From: Phyllobacteriaceae bacterium
GTDB taxonomy: Bacteria > Pseudomonadota > Alphaproteobacteria > Rhizobiales > Rhizobiaceae
Reading direction: 5' to 3'
DNA: 64,000 nt
NCBI GenBank assembly: GCA_024742765.1
Contig: JANSXT010000010.1
Location: 98,712 to 162,711, forward strand
The notes under the pieces are model-generated. The model made no database searches. It saw nothing but the letters and a program-made list of their open reading frames with translations, and was not told the origin of the DNA. This document shows positions 9,414-18,918 of the stretch, one piece after another (within the stretch, counting starts at the first letter, position 1; every line of letters starts with the position of its first letter). A program made the translations under genes and the position numbers.

Positions 9414-10346
9414 CTATTTGTAGATACCGGGCCTGCTCATGTCTCTCAACCATTGGACCAGTGCAAAGAAGTCCGATTTTTCCAGACCGGAGTTCGCGGC
9501 GGCGATATATTGCTGCAAAATCAGGTTGGCATTGAACATTGGCACGCCATTGCTCTGACCTGCCTCGGTGATCAGAGAGAAGTCCTTGATCATCTGCCCG
9601 ACCGAGAAGGCCGGTGCGAAATCGTTGGTTTCGATGGCGTCGACCTTGTACTTGATCAAGGGCGAGACCACCGCACTTTCGCAGATCACTTCCATCATGG
9701 CGCGGCGGTCGAGCCCGCCGGCCTCGCCGAGCACCAGCGCCTCGCTGAGAACCGACGAGGTCGCACCCACCATCGTGTTCAAAACGAGCTTCATGAACCG
9801 CGCTTCGTCTCCATCGCCAAGGTAGAACTGGCGCGCCGACATCACTTTCAGCCAGGGCAACACCCGGTCCCAGGCAGCCCGTTCGCCGGACGCCAGGATC
9901 GTCACCGTCGCCGCTTCAGCCAGCGCGGTGCTGCCCGAAATCGGCGCGCGCAGATAGTCAATGTCCCTGGCCGCCAGCGCCTCTGCGATCCGCGTTGAAC
10001 AATGGGGTGAGACGGTGCTCATCTCCACCAGCGCCGATCCCGGCGCCAAAATGTCCGCAAGGCCGGGGCTTTTCTCCCCGTCGCCAAGGACAACGCTCAA
10101 TAGGGCGGCATCGTTGGGCAGCGTGGAAAAAACGGTCCGGCACCCCTGGAAGGAAGCCGGTTCGTCGGCGGTTTGCGCGCCTTGCGCTTTCATGGAAGCG
10201 CGATTGGCCGCCGCCGTGTCGGACACGATGATGTCGACCCCGGACTTGAGCAAATTGCCGGCCATGGGTGCGCCCATCTTGCCAACGCCGATCCAACCCA
10301 CTGGCCCGCCATGGACCTCGTCTTCGGTTTTTGATTGCGCCGTCAT
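9414..10346 (-). CDS. NAD(P)-dependent beta-hydroxyacid dehydrogenase (3-hydroxyisobutyrate dehydrogenase family)
   Basis: The 310-aa product starts with the Rossmann motif GWIGVGKMGAPMAGNLL, continues with the substrate-binding region PISGSTALAEAATVTILASG and carries the family lysine in FMKLVLNTMVG, in the order expected for 3-hydroxyisobutyrate, tartronate-semialdehyde and related dehydrogenases. The ATG at 10346 is preceded by GGGAGAGG at a proper distance; a longer in-frame start at 10403 lacks one. It is divergent from the importer operon and 31 bases upstream of the winged-helix fusion gene, so it may be under the same control. Substrate unknown. Confidence 0.9.
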   Translation of the reverse strand: MTAQSKTEDEVHGGPVGWIGVGKMGAPMAGNLLKSGVDIIVSDTAAANRASMKAQGAQTADEPASFQGCRTVFSTLPNDAALLSVVLGDGEKSPGLADILAPGSALVEMSTVSPHCSTRIAEALAARDIDYLRAPISGSTALAEAATVTILASGERAAWDRVLPWLKVMSARQFYLGDGDEARFMKLVLNTMVGATSSVLSEALVLGEAGGLDRRAMMEVICESAVVSPLIKYKVDAIETNDFAPAFSVGQMIKDFSLITEAGQSNGVPMFNANLILQQYIAAANSGLEKSDFFALVQWLRDMSRPGIYK

Positions 10347-10543
10347 CTGGGCCTCTCCCGCCTGTGGACATGTGGCCGATCTTACGTGCGTGCGGGCAAT
10401 CATGGGTCAGTGATTAATCCATATTGGATAAATTATATCACATTCTTCCAGATCGGGTTTGTTATCGTCCAATCGATGCCGGCCCACCGGACAGCGGGTC
10501 CGACAGATTGCCGGCGGCTTCGGATCAAACGGGAGGAAGTTCC
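10347..10543. promoter_or_regulatory. Divergent promoter region with ATCCA-TAT-TGGAT operator candidate
   Basis: This 197-base region separates the divergent dehydrogenase and importer genes. A perfect inverted repeat ATCCA-TAT-TGGAT lies at 10417-10429 within an AT-rich patch (TTAATCC to TTATATCA) that stands out from the GC-rich surroundings and contains a -10-like TTATAT. It is a reasonable operator for the nearby winged-helix/solute-binding fusion. A strong GGGAGGAAG precedes the ATG at 10544. Confidence 0.45.
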
Positions 10544-11674
10544 ATGTCAGCCAGAACACTCGCATTGGGCGTTGCTTTCGCAACGCTGGCCAGCAGCACC
10601 GCATTTGCCCAAGGGTATGAGGGTGTTCCGCGCACCTATCTTTGGAACCCGGACGTCGAAGTCTGCTTCAAGGACACGGCGGAGTTCGCCAAGGAAGGCC
10701 CCTACACGATCGGTTTTTCCAATGCCGGGCTGGGCGATAGCTGGCGCGTTGTCATGCAGCACTCGGTCATGCGGGCGGCTGCCGAGAACTCGGACCAGAT
10801 CGAACGCCTGATCATCACCGATGCCGGCCATGACGATGCAAAGCAGGTCGCCGACATCCAGGATCTGGTGTCGCAGGAGATCGACCTTCTGCTCGTGTCG
10901 GCCAACACCCAGCAGGCGCTCGATCCCGCCATCAGCCGTGTCATGCGGCGCGGGATTCCGGTCGTCATGGTCGACCGCCGCATCGCCTCGGACAATTTCG
11001 TGACCTTCGTGACCGCATCCGATGCGATGATGGGCCGGATGTTCGCGCAATGGATCGTCGAAAAGCTGGATGGTGAAGGCAATGTGATCATGCTCGCCGG
11101 TCAGGCCGGCTCCAGCCCGTCGGAAAACCGCGAGGGCCCGGCGCGCCAGGTCTTTGCCCAATATCCCGGCATCAACGTGCTGGAGACCGTCTATTCGGAC
11201 TGGTCGCCGGTCAAGGGCAAGCAGGTCATGCAGGCCATGATCGCCAAATATGGCGAAGACATCGACGCGGTCTGGTCGGCGCACGGTCTTCAGACGCCCG
11301 GCTCGATCGAGGCGTTCCTTGAAGCGGGCTATGCCTCCGACGACATTCCGATCCACACCAATTCAGACGTCAATGGCGGGCTGCAGCTTGCCCTCGAACA
11401 CGGCATTCCGATGCTCGAAGTCGGCTATCCGCCGGCCATGGGCGGCGTCAGCCTGGGTGTCGCGCTCGACGTGCTCCAGGGCAACCCGGTGCCGTGCATC
11501 TACGAGATCAACGCGCAGATCGCGGTGACCGAGGGCGACGAGACCGCTTCGGTCAAGGCCGACCTGTGGGTGCGGGACATGGTCGTTGCCGATGGTGCCG
11601 CCGATCTTCTGATCACCGGCGGCATGGGTCCGGACTACGACCCGACCACCTACTCGGTCGATTACCCGAACTGA
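10544..11674 (+). CDS. Periplasmic sugar/polyol-binding protein of a CUT2 ABC importer
   Basis: The 376-aa precursor begins with a clear signal peptide (hydrophobic core up to about residue 22, cleavage near AFA-QG). The mature part is a type-1 periplasmic binding protein of the RbsB class: YTIGFSNAGLGDSW, two-lobe alternation, NTQQALDPAI, GIPVVMVDRR and a C-terminal region with GGVSLGVALDVLQGN. It delivers a sugar, cyclitol or related ligand to the membrane complex encoded immediately downstream. The ATG at 10544 follows GGGAGGAAG. It is the first gene of a long plus-strand operon. Confidence 0.92.
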   Translation: MSARTLALGVAFATLASSTAFAQGYEGVPRTYLWNPDVEVCFKDTAEFAKEGPYTIGFSNAGLGDSWRVVMQHSVMRAAAENSDQIERLIITDAGHDDAKQVADIQDLVSQEIDLLLVSANTQQALDPAISRVMRRGIPVVMVDRRIASDNFVTFVTASDAMMGRMFAQWIVEKLDGEGNVIMLAGQAGSSPSENREGPARQVFAQYPGINVLETVYSDWSPVKGKQVMQAMIAKYGEDIDAVWSAHGLQTPGSIEAFLEAGYASDDIPIHTNSDVNGGLQLALEHGIPMLEVGYPPAMGGVSLGVALDVLQGNPVPCIYEINAQIAVTEGDETASVKADLWVRDMVVADGAADLLITGGMGPDYDPTTYSVDYPN

Positions 11675-11735
11675 TCCTCCCTGCACTGCGGGGGGCGCGC
11701 GATGCGCTCCCCGGCTTTTTCGAAGGGACAATCCA

Positions 11736-13235
11736 ATGCTCACGCTCACCGGCATTCAAAAATCGTTTCCCGGCGTCAAGGCGCTCAGCGACGTCGATTT
11801 CGAAGTGCGCGCCGGCGAGGTCCATGCGCTGGTCGGCGAAAACGGCGCCGGCAAGTCTACCCTGACCAAGATCATCGGCGGTGCCTATACGCCCGACGGC
11901 GGAACCATCACCTATGACGGGGCCGCGCGCCGATGGGGTGACCCGGCGGCAGCCAAGGCGGCGGGCATCCACATCATCTACCAGGAGTTCGTGCTCTTCC
12001 CGCATCTCAGCGTGGCCGAGAACATTTTCAAAGGCAACGAGAAGAAGACAGCATTCGGCCTGATCGACCATCGCGCGACCCGCAAGGCAGCCGAAGAGAT
12101 CATCGCGCGCCTCGGTGTGCGCATCGATGTCGACGAACGCGCGGGTGCCCTGTCGGTCGCCGACCAGCAGATGGTCGAGATCGCCAAGGCGCTGATCCAC
12201 GACGTCAAGCTGCTCATCCTCGACGAACCGACAGCGGTTCTGTCCGAGCCGGAGGTCGAATTGCTGTTCGATCTCGTCCGCACGCTCCGGAGCGAGGGTG
12301 TCGGCGTCATCTACATCTCCCACCGGCTCGACGAGATTTTCGAACTGTGTGATCGCGTCACGGTGCTCAAGGACGGCCAGAATATCGCCACCCGCCCGAT
12401 CGGCGACACCGACCACGATGAACTGGTGTCGCTGATGGTTGGCCGGGAGATCGAGAACTATTTCCCGCCCAAGGCGACGGCGATCGACATGGCCGCACCG
12501 CCGGTCCTGCACCTGCGCAACATTTCCGTGCCCGGCCGCGTCAGCAACGTGACGCTGAACGTCCAGCCCGGTGAAATTCTCGGGCTCGCGGGGCTGATCG
12601 GCGCCGGACGGACCGAACTCGCCCAGGCGGCGTTCGGCGTGATCGAGCATGATGGCGGCGAGGTCTTCGTCCACGGCCAGAAAATCGATCCCGTCACGCC
12701 CCGCGCGATGATCAGGGCCGGCGTCGGCTACGTCACCGAGGACCGCAAGGGTCAGGGCCTGTTCATGAACCTTGATGTCGCCCGCAATGTCACCGGCGCG
12801 TCGCTCGGCGAGTTCGTCTCCGGCTGGATGATCTCAGGGCGCCAGGAGATCAGGGCGGCCGAGACCGAGATCGACAATTTCGCCATCCGGTGCCGTGGGC
12901 CTCTCGGCGACGTCGACAAACTGTCCGGCGGCAATCAGCAGAAGATCATTTTCGGGCGCTGGACGCGCGCATGCCATGCCGCGCTCGTGCTCGACGAGCC
13001 GACCCGCGGTGTCGATGTCGGCGCCAAGGCGGAAATCTACAAGATCATGCGGAGCCTGGCCAATGAGGGCATCGGCATTCTGATGATCTCGTCGGAGCTT
13101 CAGGAAGTGGTCGGCATGTCCGATCGCGTGGCGGTGATGCGCGAAGGCGCGCTGAGCGGCCTGCTCGAAGGGCCGGAGATCAGCGAAGAGAACATCATGC
13201 ATCTGGCCGCCCAGACCGACCGGGAGGCCGCGTGA
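11736..13235 (+). CDS. CUT2 sugar ABC transporter ATPase (two nucleotide-binding domains)
   Basis: The 499-aa protein has the duplicated RbsA/MglA architecture. NBD1 has Walker A GENGAGKST (about 34-42), signature LSVADQQMVEIAKAL and Walker B LLILDEPTAVL. NBD2 has the degenerate Walker A GLIGAGRTELAQ typical of this family, signature LSGGNQQKIIFGRW and Walker B ALVLDEPTRGVDVGAKAEIY. It energises the importer formed with the two permeases that follow; its stop overlaps the next start by 4 bases. Length is normal. Confidence 0.95.
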   Translation: MLTLTGIQKSFPGVKALSDVDFEVRAGEVHALVGENGAGKSTLTKIIGGAYTPDGGTITYDGAARRWGDPAAAKAAGIHIIYQEFVLFPHLSVAENIFKGNEKKTAFGLIDHRATRKAAEEIIARLGVRIDVDERAGALSVADQQMVEIAKALIHDVKLLILDEPTAVLSEPEVELLFDLVRTLRSEGVGVIYISHRLDEIFELCDRVTVLKDGQNIATRPIGDTDHDELVSLMVGREIENYFPPKATAIDMAAPPVLHLRNISVPGRVSNVTLNVQPGEILGLAGLIGAGRTELAQAAFGVIEHDGGEVFVHGQKIDPVTPRAMIRAGVGYVTEDRKGQGLFMNLDVARNVTGASLGEFVSGWMISGRQEIRAAETEIDNFAIRCRGPLGDVDKLSGGNQQKIIFGRWTRACHAALVLDEPTRGVDVGAKAEIYKIMRSLANEGIGILMISSELQEVVGMSDRVAVMREGALSGLLEGPEISEENIMHLAAQTDREAA

Positions 13236-14209
13236 TGTCTAACCCCGCCCTGCCCGGCCGCTCCAACCTGCGTCGTGCGCTGTCGTCCAATGGCGCGCTG
13301 CTCGCGGTGATCGCGCTGCTGATCCTTCTGGTTCTGGTCGGCGCCGGTCTGAACGACCGGTTCGCCACCGTCTCGAACCTGACCAATGTCTTTGAACAAT
13401 CGGCCGGCCTTGGCCTGGTGAGCCTTGGCCAGACGCTGACCGTGCTGACCGCCGGCATCGACCTGTCGGTCGGCTCGATGATGAGCCTGATCTCGACCCT
13501 GGCGTCGGGACTGATCGACGGCGATCTTGCGCGCGCGGCCTGGGTGATCCCGGCGCTGCTCGTGTTGGCCGCGGCCATTGGCGGCGGCAACGGCCTGCTG
13601 ATCCACTGGCTCGGCGTCCACCCGTTGATTGTTACGCTGGGCACCGGAACCGTTATGCAGGGCGTCGTGCTGCTCTATAGCCTCACGCCCACCGGCGCGA
13701 TGCCGTTCGAACTGGAATGGATCGCCTACGACCGGTTCCTGGGTCTGCCGATCGGCGCGACGATCACCGTCCTGCTGTTCGTGCTGGTCGCACTGATGCT
13801 GCGCTACACGACGATCGGGCGCGATGTCTATGCCTATGGCGATGATCCCGAGGCCGCGCGCCTGATGGGCATCAGCCAGCGAAAGGTGCTGATCTTCGTC
13901 TATGCGATGTCCGGCTTCTTCGCCGGTCTCGCCGGCCTTTACCTGTCGATCCGCTTCGGCATCGGCGATCCCTATCAGGGCCAGAACTATACCCTCGCCT
14001 CGATCACGCCGGTCGTCGTTGGCGGCACCATGCTGACCGGCGGCCGCGGCGGGGTCATCGGCACGCTGTTTGGCGTCCTTCTGGTGTCGCTTCTGAACAA
14101 TCTTCTGAACTTCCTTCAGGTGTCGACCCATCTGCAGCTTGTCGTCCAGGGCCTGATCATCATTGCGGCCGTGTCGATCTACATCGAGAGAAAGCGGGGG
14201 CTGGCATGA
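13232..14209 (+). CDS. CUT2 sugar ABC transporter permease 1
   Basis: A 325-aa RbsC-type inner-membrane permease with about eight to ten hydrophobic segments. Family features include LGQTLTVLTAGIDLSVGSMMSL near the N-terminus, the cytoplasmic EAARLMGISQRKV coupling segment and the conserved late GGTMLTGGRGGVIGTLFGV. It overlaps both the ATPase stop and the second permease start by ATGA junctions, so the subunits are translationally coupled. Confidence 0.94.
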   Translation: MMSNPALPGRSNLRRALSSNGALLAVIALLILLVLVGAGLNDRFATVSNLTNVFEQSAGLGLVSLGQTLTVLTAGIDLSVGSMMSLISTLASGLIDGDLARAAWVIPALLVLAAAIGGGNGLLIHWLGVHPLIVTLGTGTVMQGVVLLYSLTPTGAMPFELEWIAYDRFLGLPIGATITVLLFVLVALMLRYTTIGRDVYAYGDDPEAARLMGISQRKVLIFVYAMSGFFAGLAGLYLSIRFGIGDPYQGQNYTLASITPVVVGGTMLTGGRGGVIGTLFGVLLVSLLNNLLNFLQVSTHLQLVVQGLIIIAAVSIYIERKRGLA

Positions 14210-15165
14210 GTGGAGCCACGCAAACCGGCGCACCCGCATTCGGCGGCGAATTCTTCGCCCGCTACGGCATCTATCTGTTCCTGGCGCTGCTGATCGCCGG
14301 CGGCGGACTGATCTCGCCGAGTTTCGTCAGCGCCGGCAACATCAACAACATGCTGGTGCAGCTCGCGCCGCTGGGCATCGTCGTCATCGGCCAGGCATTC
14401 GTGATCATCAGCCGCGGTCTCGATCTGAGCGTCGCCTCGGTGATGGCGACGGCCGCGGTGATGACGAGCCTCTATACGTCGGACAATTCCTCGGCGCCGC
14501 TGATCGTCGCAAGCGCGCTCGCGGTCGCGCTCGCAACCGGTCTCGTCAACGGCCTTTTGGTCACCAAACGCAACGTCTCGCCGTTCCTGGCAACACTCGC
14601 AACCGCGATCATGCTGCAGGGCATCCGCTTCTGGCTGACGTCCGGCGCGCCGTCTGGCAACATTCCGCCGCTTTTCAAGCAGATCGGCGCGGGAAGCCTG
14701 GGCGGCGTGCCGATCTCGCTTGTCATCTTCCTTGTCATCGCGGTCGTCTTCTGGGTCGTCCTGCACCGCAGCGCCTATGGCCGCGCGCTTTACATCGTCG
14801 GCGGAAATCCTATCGCCGGGCGGCTGGTCGGCCTGTCTTCGGACCGGGTGATCATCGTCGCCTACATGATCTCCTCGACGCTGGCTGCGACGGCGGGGCT
14901 CATCCTGGCCGGGTTCGCCGGCGTCGTCGACAATTTCGTCGGCCGCGGCTTTGAACTGGATTCGATCGTCGCAGCCGTGATCGGCGGCGTGGCGCTGTCC
15001 GGCGGCCGGGGTGGCATCGCCGGCGCCGTCGTCGGCGCCGCGATCCTGATCGCGATCTTCAACCTGGTGCTGCTGATCGGTGCGCCGGTCCAGTTCCAGA
15101 TCATCATCAAAGGCGCGGTCATCGTTCTGGCCGCCGCCTTCTACGTCAAGAAATCCAAATCGTAA
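14206..15165 (+). CDS. CUT2 sugar ABC transporter permease 2
   Basis: A 319-aa RbsC-type permease similar in layout to the preceding one (IGQAFVIISRGLDLSVASV, then NPIAGRLVGLSSDRV, then GGVALSGGRGGIAGAVVGA). Two different permeases imply a heterodimeric channel. The gene is followed after 10 bases, including AAGGAGG, by the first intracellular dehydrogenase, which links uptake and catabolism in one transcript. Confidence 0.94.
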   Translation: MSGATQTGAPAFGGEFFARYGIYLFLALLIAGGGLISPSFVSAGNINNMLVQLAPLGIVVIGQAFVIISRGLDLSVASVMATAAVMTSLYTSDNSSAPLIVASALAVALATGLVNGLLVTKRNVSPFLATLATAIMLQGIRFWLTSGAPSGNIPPLFKQIGAGSLGGVPISLVIFLVIAVVFWVVLHRSAYGRALYIVGGNPIAGRLVGLSSDRVIIVAYMISSTLAATAGLILAGFAGVVDNFVGRGFELDSIVAAVIGGVALSGGRGGIAGAVVGAAILIAIFNLVLLIGAPVQFQIIIKGAVIVLAAAFYVKKSKS

Positions 15166-15175
15166 GGAGGAGCCG

Positions 15176-15952
15176 ATGGCCGACGAACTCAAGGGCAAAC
15201 GCGCAATCGTCACCGGCGCGGGACGCGGAATCGGAGCCGAGATCGCACGCGATCTGTCCCGCCGCGGTGCTCGCGTCATGGTCGCCGATCTGAATGCCGA
15301 CGCCGCAGAAAAGGTGGCCGGCGGCATCGAAAACGCCGCCGCCTGCGCTGTCGATGTATCCGATCGGACCAGCACCAGGGCGATGATCGACGCCACCGTC
15401 GACGCCTTCGGCGGGCTCGATGTCATCTTCAACAATGCCGGCATCAGCCAGACCTGCCCCTTCATGGACGTCACCGACGAGGATTTCGACCGGATCATGG
15501 CGGTCAACGGACGCGGCGTGCTGATCGGCACGCAGGAAGCGGCCCGGCAGATGATCGCCCAGGGCACCGGCGGCAAGATCATCAACACCGCCTCGATCGC
15601 CGCCAAGCAGGGCTATCCCCTGTTTGCCCATTATTGCGCATCGAAATTCGCCGTTGCGGCCCTGACGCAGGCCGCCGCGCGAGCGCTCGCCGAGCATAAG
15701 ATCACGGTCAACTGCTTCGGCCCGGGCGTTGTCCGCACGGAGCTTTGGGAACAGCTCGACCGCGAGTTCATCGAGCGCGGCGTCACCGAAAAGCCCGACG
15801 AGGCGATCGACGGCTTTTCCGAGAACATCCTGCTGGGCCGCTATTCGACGCCCGAGGACATTGTTGGCGTGACGTCGTTCCTGGCTTCGCCGGCCAGCGA
15901 CTACATCACCGGCCAGACCGTGATGGTCGATGGCGGCATGGTTCTGATCTGA
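15176..15952 (+). CDS. SDR family dehydrogenase (acetoin/polyol dehydrogenase-like)
   Basis: The 258-aa product has TGAGRGIGAE, NNAGIS, a catalytic Ser in NTASIAA, YCASK and the C-terminal DYITGQTVMVDGGMV. The post-beta2 sequence VMVADLN predicts NAD. It resembles diacetyl/acetoin and L-iditol-type reductases, but the substrate is not defined by sequence. The ATG at 15176 follows AAGGAGGAGCC. As the first enzyme after the importer it probably oxidises the imported polyol or a close derivative. Confidence 0.88.
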   Translation: MADELKGKRAIVTGAGRGIGAEIARDLSRRGARVMVADLNADAAEKVAGGIENAAACAVDVSDRTSTRAMIDATVDAFGGLDVIFNNAGISQTCPFMDVTDEDFDRIMAVNGRGVLIGTQEAARQMIAQGTGGKIINTASIAAKQGYPLFAHYCASKFAVAALTQAAARALAEHKITVNCFGPGVVRTELWEQLDREFIERGVTEKPDEAIDGFSENILLGRYSTPEDIVGVTSFLASPASDYITGQTVMVDGGMVLI

Positions 15953-15969
15953 GCCGAAGGGGAATGACA

Positions 15970-16734
15970 ATGAGACTGGAAAACAAGATTGCCATCGTCA
16001 CCGGCGGATCGCGCGGGATCGGCGCTGCGACCGTGCGCCGTTTCGTGGAAGAAGGCGCACGCGTGGCCATCTTCGACGTCCTCGACAAGGAGGGCGAAGC
16101 GCTGGCCGCCGAACTCGCCGCAGACGGTCATGACGTCGTCTACGAGCATGTCGACGTGACCGACGAGGACAATGTCAAAACCGCCATCGATGGCGTCGCC
16201 GACAAATGGGGCGGGCTCGACATTCTCGTCAACAACGCCGCCATCGTCGGCGCGAACCTGTTCGCCCACGAACTGTCCGTCGCAGACTGGGAAAAGGTCT
16301 TTGCCGTCAATGTGAAGGGACCCTTTTTGTGCACCAAGCACACGGTCCCGCACATGAAGGCGCGCAAGAAGGGATCGATCGTCAACTTCTCGTCGATTTA
16401 CGGCCTGATCGGCAATGACGATCTGCCCTCCTACCACGCCACCAAGGGCGCGGTGCTGATGATGACCAAGACGGACGCGATCTGCTACGCGCCCGATGGC
16501 ATTCGCGTCAACGCGGTGCATCCGGGATCGGTCAAGACCGAGATCTTCCTTGCAGCCGCTGAATCCCATCCGCTCGGCCGCGACGGCTACATCGCCGAGA
16601 TGAGCAAGAAGCACCCGCTGAAGCTGGGTGAGCCGGTCGATATCGCCAATTGCGTCCTGTTTCTGGCGTCCGACGAGGCCGATTTCGTCACCGGCGCAAG
16701 CCTGGTCGCCGATGGCGGCTACACGGCACAATAA
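15970..16734 (+). CDS. SDR family dehydrogenase
   Basis: The 254-aa classical SDR carries TGGSRGIG, NNAAIVG, a catalytic Ser region (VNFSSIYG), YHATK and the DFVTGASLVADGGYTAQ end. Two ATGs compete: at 15964 the AGGGG (15958-15962) is one base away, while ATG 15970 has it at 7 bases, so I chose 15970. The gene is 17 bases downstream of another SDR of only moderate similarity, suggesting two successive oxidations or isomer-specific steps. Confidence 0.88.
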   Translation: MRLENKIAIVTGGSRGIGAATVRRFVEEGARVAIFDVLDKEGEALAAELAADGHDVVYEHVDVTDEDNVKTAIDGVADKWGGLDILVNNAAIVGANLFAHELSVADWEKVFAVNVKGPFLCTKHTVPHMKARKKGSIVNFSSIYGLIGNDDLPSYHATKGAVLMMTKTDAICYAPDGIRVNAVHPGSVKTEIFLAAAESHPLGRDGYIAEMSKKHPLKLGEPVDIANCVLFLASDEADFVTGASLVADGGYTAQ

Positions 16735-16745
16735 GGAGAGATGCG

Positions 16746-17816
16746 ATGCGCGCGGTCCGTTTCCACGCGGCAAAGGACATCCGGGTCGAGGACGTGCGGG
16801 AGCCGGATGCCGGCCGGCTCGCACCGGACGATGTGCTGGTCGCTCCGGCGGTCACCGGCATTTGCGGGACCGACCTGCACGAATATCTGGCCGGCCCGAT
16901 CGTGACGCCGCAGGAGCCGCACGTCTTCACCGGCGCGACCAATCCACAGATCCTCGGCCACGAATTCTCCGCCAAGGTGCTGGCGGTGGGCGATGCCGTC
17001 TCGCATGTCGCGGCCGGCGACCGGATTTCCTGCCAGCCGCTCGTCTCGCCGCGTGACGACTATTACGGAAAACGCGGCCTTTATCACCTGTCGCCATCGA
17101 TGGGCTGTGTCGGGCTGAGCTGGGCATGGGGCGGCATGGCCGAAAAGGCCGTCATCAAGGACTATAGCGCGCAGCCGATCCCGGACGCGCTGACCGACGA
17201 TCAGGCGGCGATGATCGAACCGGCGGCGGTCGCGCTTTACGGTGTCGACCGTGGCGGCGTAACGGCCGGATCGACGGTGCTCGTCTCCGGCGCCGGCCCG
17301 ATCGGTGCCCTGACCGTGTTGGCCGCGCGCGCCGCCGGCGCGTCGCTGATCATCGTGTCCGAGCCCAATCCCAACCGCCGCCGCATCATCGCGGAGATCG
17401 CGCCCTATGCGACCGTCGTCGATCCCGCGCGCGACGATCTGCAGCAGGTGGTCGGCGATCTGACCGAGGAATGCGTCGGCGTCGATGTCGCCCTTGAATG
17501 CGTCGGCCTTGAAGTGTCGCTCAATGCCTGCGCGGAAGCCGTGCGCCGTCAGGGCCGCGTGGTTCAGGTCGGCCTGCACATGAAGCCGGCCAGTATCGAT
17601 GCGATGCTCTGGGCGCTGAAAGACATCACCATCGAGGCGACCTGGTGCTACCCGGTGCAGATATGGCCGCGGATCGCCCGGATGATCGTCGGCGGCACCT
17701 TTCCCGTCGAGAAGATCGTCACCGCGCGCATTGATGCGGATGACACCGTCGAAAAGGGTTTTGAGGCGCTTCTCGACCCGTCCGGCGAACATCTCAAAAT
17801 CCTGGTCCGGACGTGA
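16746..17816 (+). CDS. Zinc-dependent alcohol dehydrogenase (butanediol/polyol dehydrogenase-like)
   Basis: The 356-aa medium-chain dehydrogenase has catalytic zinc ligands Cys40 (GICGTDLHE) and His72/Glu73 (ILGHEFSAKV) and a nucleotide fold with SGAGPIGALT. The insertion PHVFTGATNPQ is typical of (R,R)-butanediol and L-threonine/sorbitol-type dehydrogenases. The four-cysteine structural-zinc lobe is degenerate (only two Cys in 97-125). ATG 16746 is chosen over 16741 because only the former is in frame; AAGGAGAG lies just upstream. It is part of the polyol-oxidation operon; substrate not assignable. Confidence 0.88.
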   Translation: MRAVRFHAAKDIRVEDVREPDAGRLAPDDVLVAPAVTGICGTDLHEYLAGPIVTPQEPHVFTGATNPQILGHEFSAKVLAVGDAVSHVAAGDRISCQPLVSPRDDYYGKRGLYHLSPSMGCVGLSWAWGGMAEKAVIKDYSAQPIPDALTDDQAAMIEPAAVALYGVDRGGVTAGSTVLVSGAGPIGALTVLAARAAGASLIIVSEPNPNRRRIIAEIAPYATVVDPARDDLQQVVGDLTEECVGVDVALECVGLEVSLNACAEAVRRQGRVVQVGLHMKPASIDAMLWALKDITIEATWCYPVQIWPRIARMIVGGTFPVEKIVTARIDADDTVEKGFEALLDPSGEHLKILVRT

Positions 17817-17819
17817 GCG

Positions 17820-18914
17820 ATGACCATGACTGACAATCCCGTTGCACTTGTTGTCGGCGCCACCGGCCTGTCCGGAGGCCACCTCGCAGAACGCCTCAAG
17901 AACGAGGGCTGGACCGTCGTGACGCTGTCGCGTGGCGCGTTCGACGCCCCCTGGTCCGACCGCCATATCGCCGCCGATCTCGAAGACGCCGATGCCAGCC
18001 GCGCAGCGCTTGCCGATGCAGGCGATGTCAGCCATGTCTTTTACTGCACATGGTCGCGCCAGGACACCGAAGACGCCAATGTCCGCGTCAACGGCGCGAT
18101 GATCCGCAACCTGTTCGCGGGGCTCGAACAGGCGCCGCTGCGCCATGCGGGTCTTGTGACGGGCCTCAAACACTATCTCGGCCCGTTCGAGGATTATGCG
18201 ACTAGCGCGCCGCAAACGCCGTTTCTGGAAAGCCAGCCCCGCCTGCCCGGCCCGAACTTCTACTACGAGCAGGAAGACGTGCTGTTTGAAGCCGCAGCGC
18301 GGCGCGGCCTGACCTGGTCGGTCCACCGGCCGCACACGATGATCGGCTACGCGCTGGGCAACGCCATGAATATGGGCGTCACGCTGGCGGTCTACGCAAC
18401 AATCTGCCGCCACACCGGAAAGCCCTTCCTCTATCCCGGGTCGCAAGCCCAGTATCACGGCCTCACCGACATCACCGATGCGCGGATCTTGGCCGACCAG
18501 ATCCTCTGGGCCGCAACGGCGGACGGCGCGCAGGACCGCGCCTACAACATCGTCAATGGCGACATTTTCCGGTGGAGCTGGATGTGGGGCGAAATCGCCG
18601 GCTATTTCGGTCTGGATTCGGCCGGCTGCCCACCAACGCCGCAGCCGCTGGAGGATCAGATGGCCGACGCATCGGCGGTCTGGTCCGATCTGGTCGCCGC
18701 CAACGGTCTTAAGGACCTACCCGTCGAGCGGCTGGCATCCTGGTGGCACACCGATGCCGATCTCGGTCGCGAGATCGAATGCGTGACCGACATGGCCGAG
18801 AGCCGCCTGCGCGGTTTCGATGGCTATCGCAGTTCGCGCCAGAGCTTCTTTGACGTGTTCGACCGGCTCATCGCCGAGAACATCATCCCCGATCCCAAAC
18901 GCAAGGAGAACTGA
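17820..18914 (+). CDS. PRISE-type SDR (extended NAD-dependent epimerase/reductase)
   Basis: The 364-aa protein begins with a Rossmann motif VVGATGLSGGHLAERL and includes VFYCTWSRQD, LVTGLKHYLGPF and PNFYYEQEDVLFE, the last containing the unusual Tyr-based catalytic site of the progesterone 5beta-reductase/iridoid synthase-like (PRISE) family, followed by WSVHRPHTMIGYALGN. Such enzymes reduce activated enones or act as sugar-type dehydrogenases. In this operon it could reduce or rearrange an enone intermediate. The gap to the preceding gene is only 3 bases. Confidence 0.78.
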   Translation: MTMTDNPVALVVGATGLSGGHLAERLKNEGWTVVTLSRGAFDAPWSDRHIAADLEDADASRAALADAGDVSHVFYCTWSRQDTEDANVRVNGAMIRNLFAGLEQAPLRHAGLVTGLKHYLGPFEDYATSAPQTPFLESQPRLPGPNFYYEQEDVLFEAAARRGLTWSVHRPHTMIGYALGNAMNMGVTLAVYATICRHTGKPFLYPGSQAQYHGLTDITDARILADQILWAATADGAQDRAYNIVNGDIFRWSWMWGEIAGYFGLDSAGCPPTPQPLEDQMADASAVWSDLVAANGLKDLPVERLASWWHTDADLGREIECVTDMAESRLRGFDGYRSSRQSFFDVFDRLIAENIIPDPKRKEN

Positions 18915-18918
18915 TCCC

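Noticed and set aside
7868..9535. 555-codon plus-strand open frame
   Set aside because: Antisense to the winged-helix/solute-binding fusion and overlapping the next gene; no recognisable fold.
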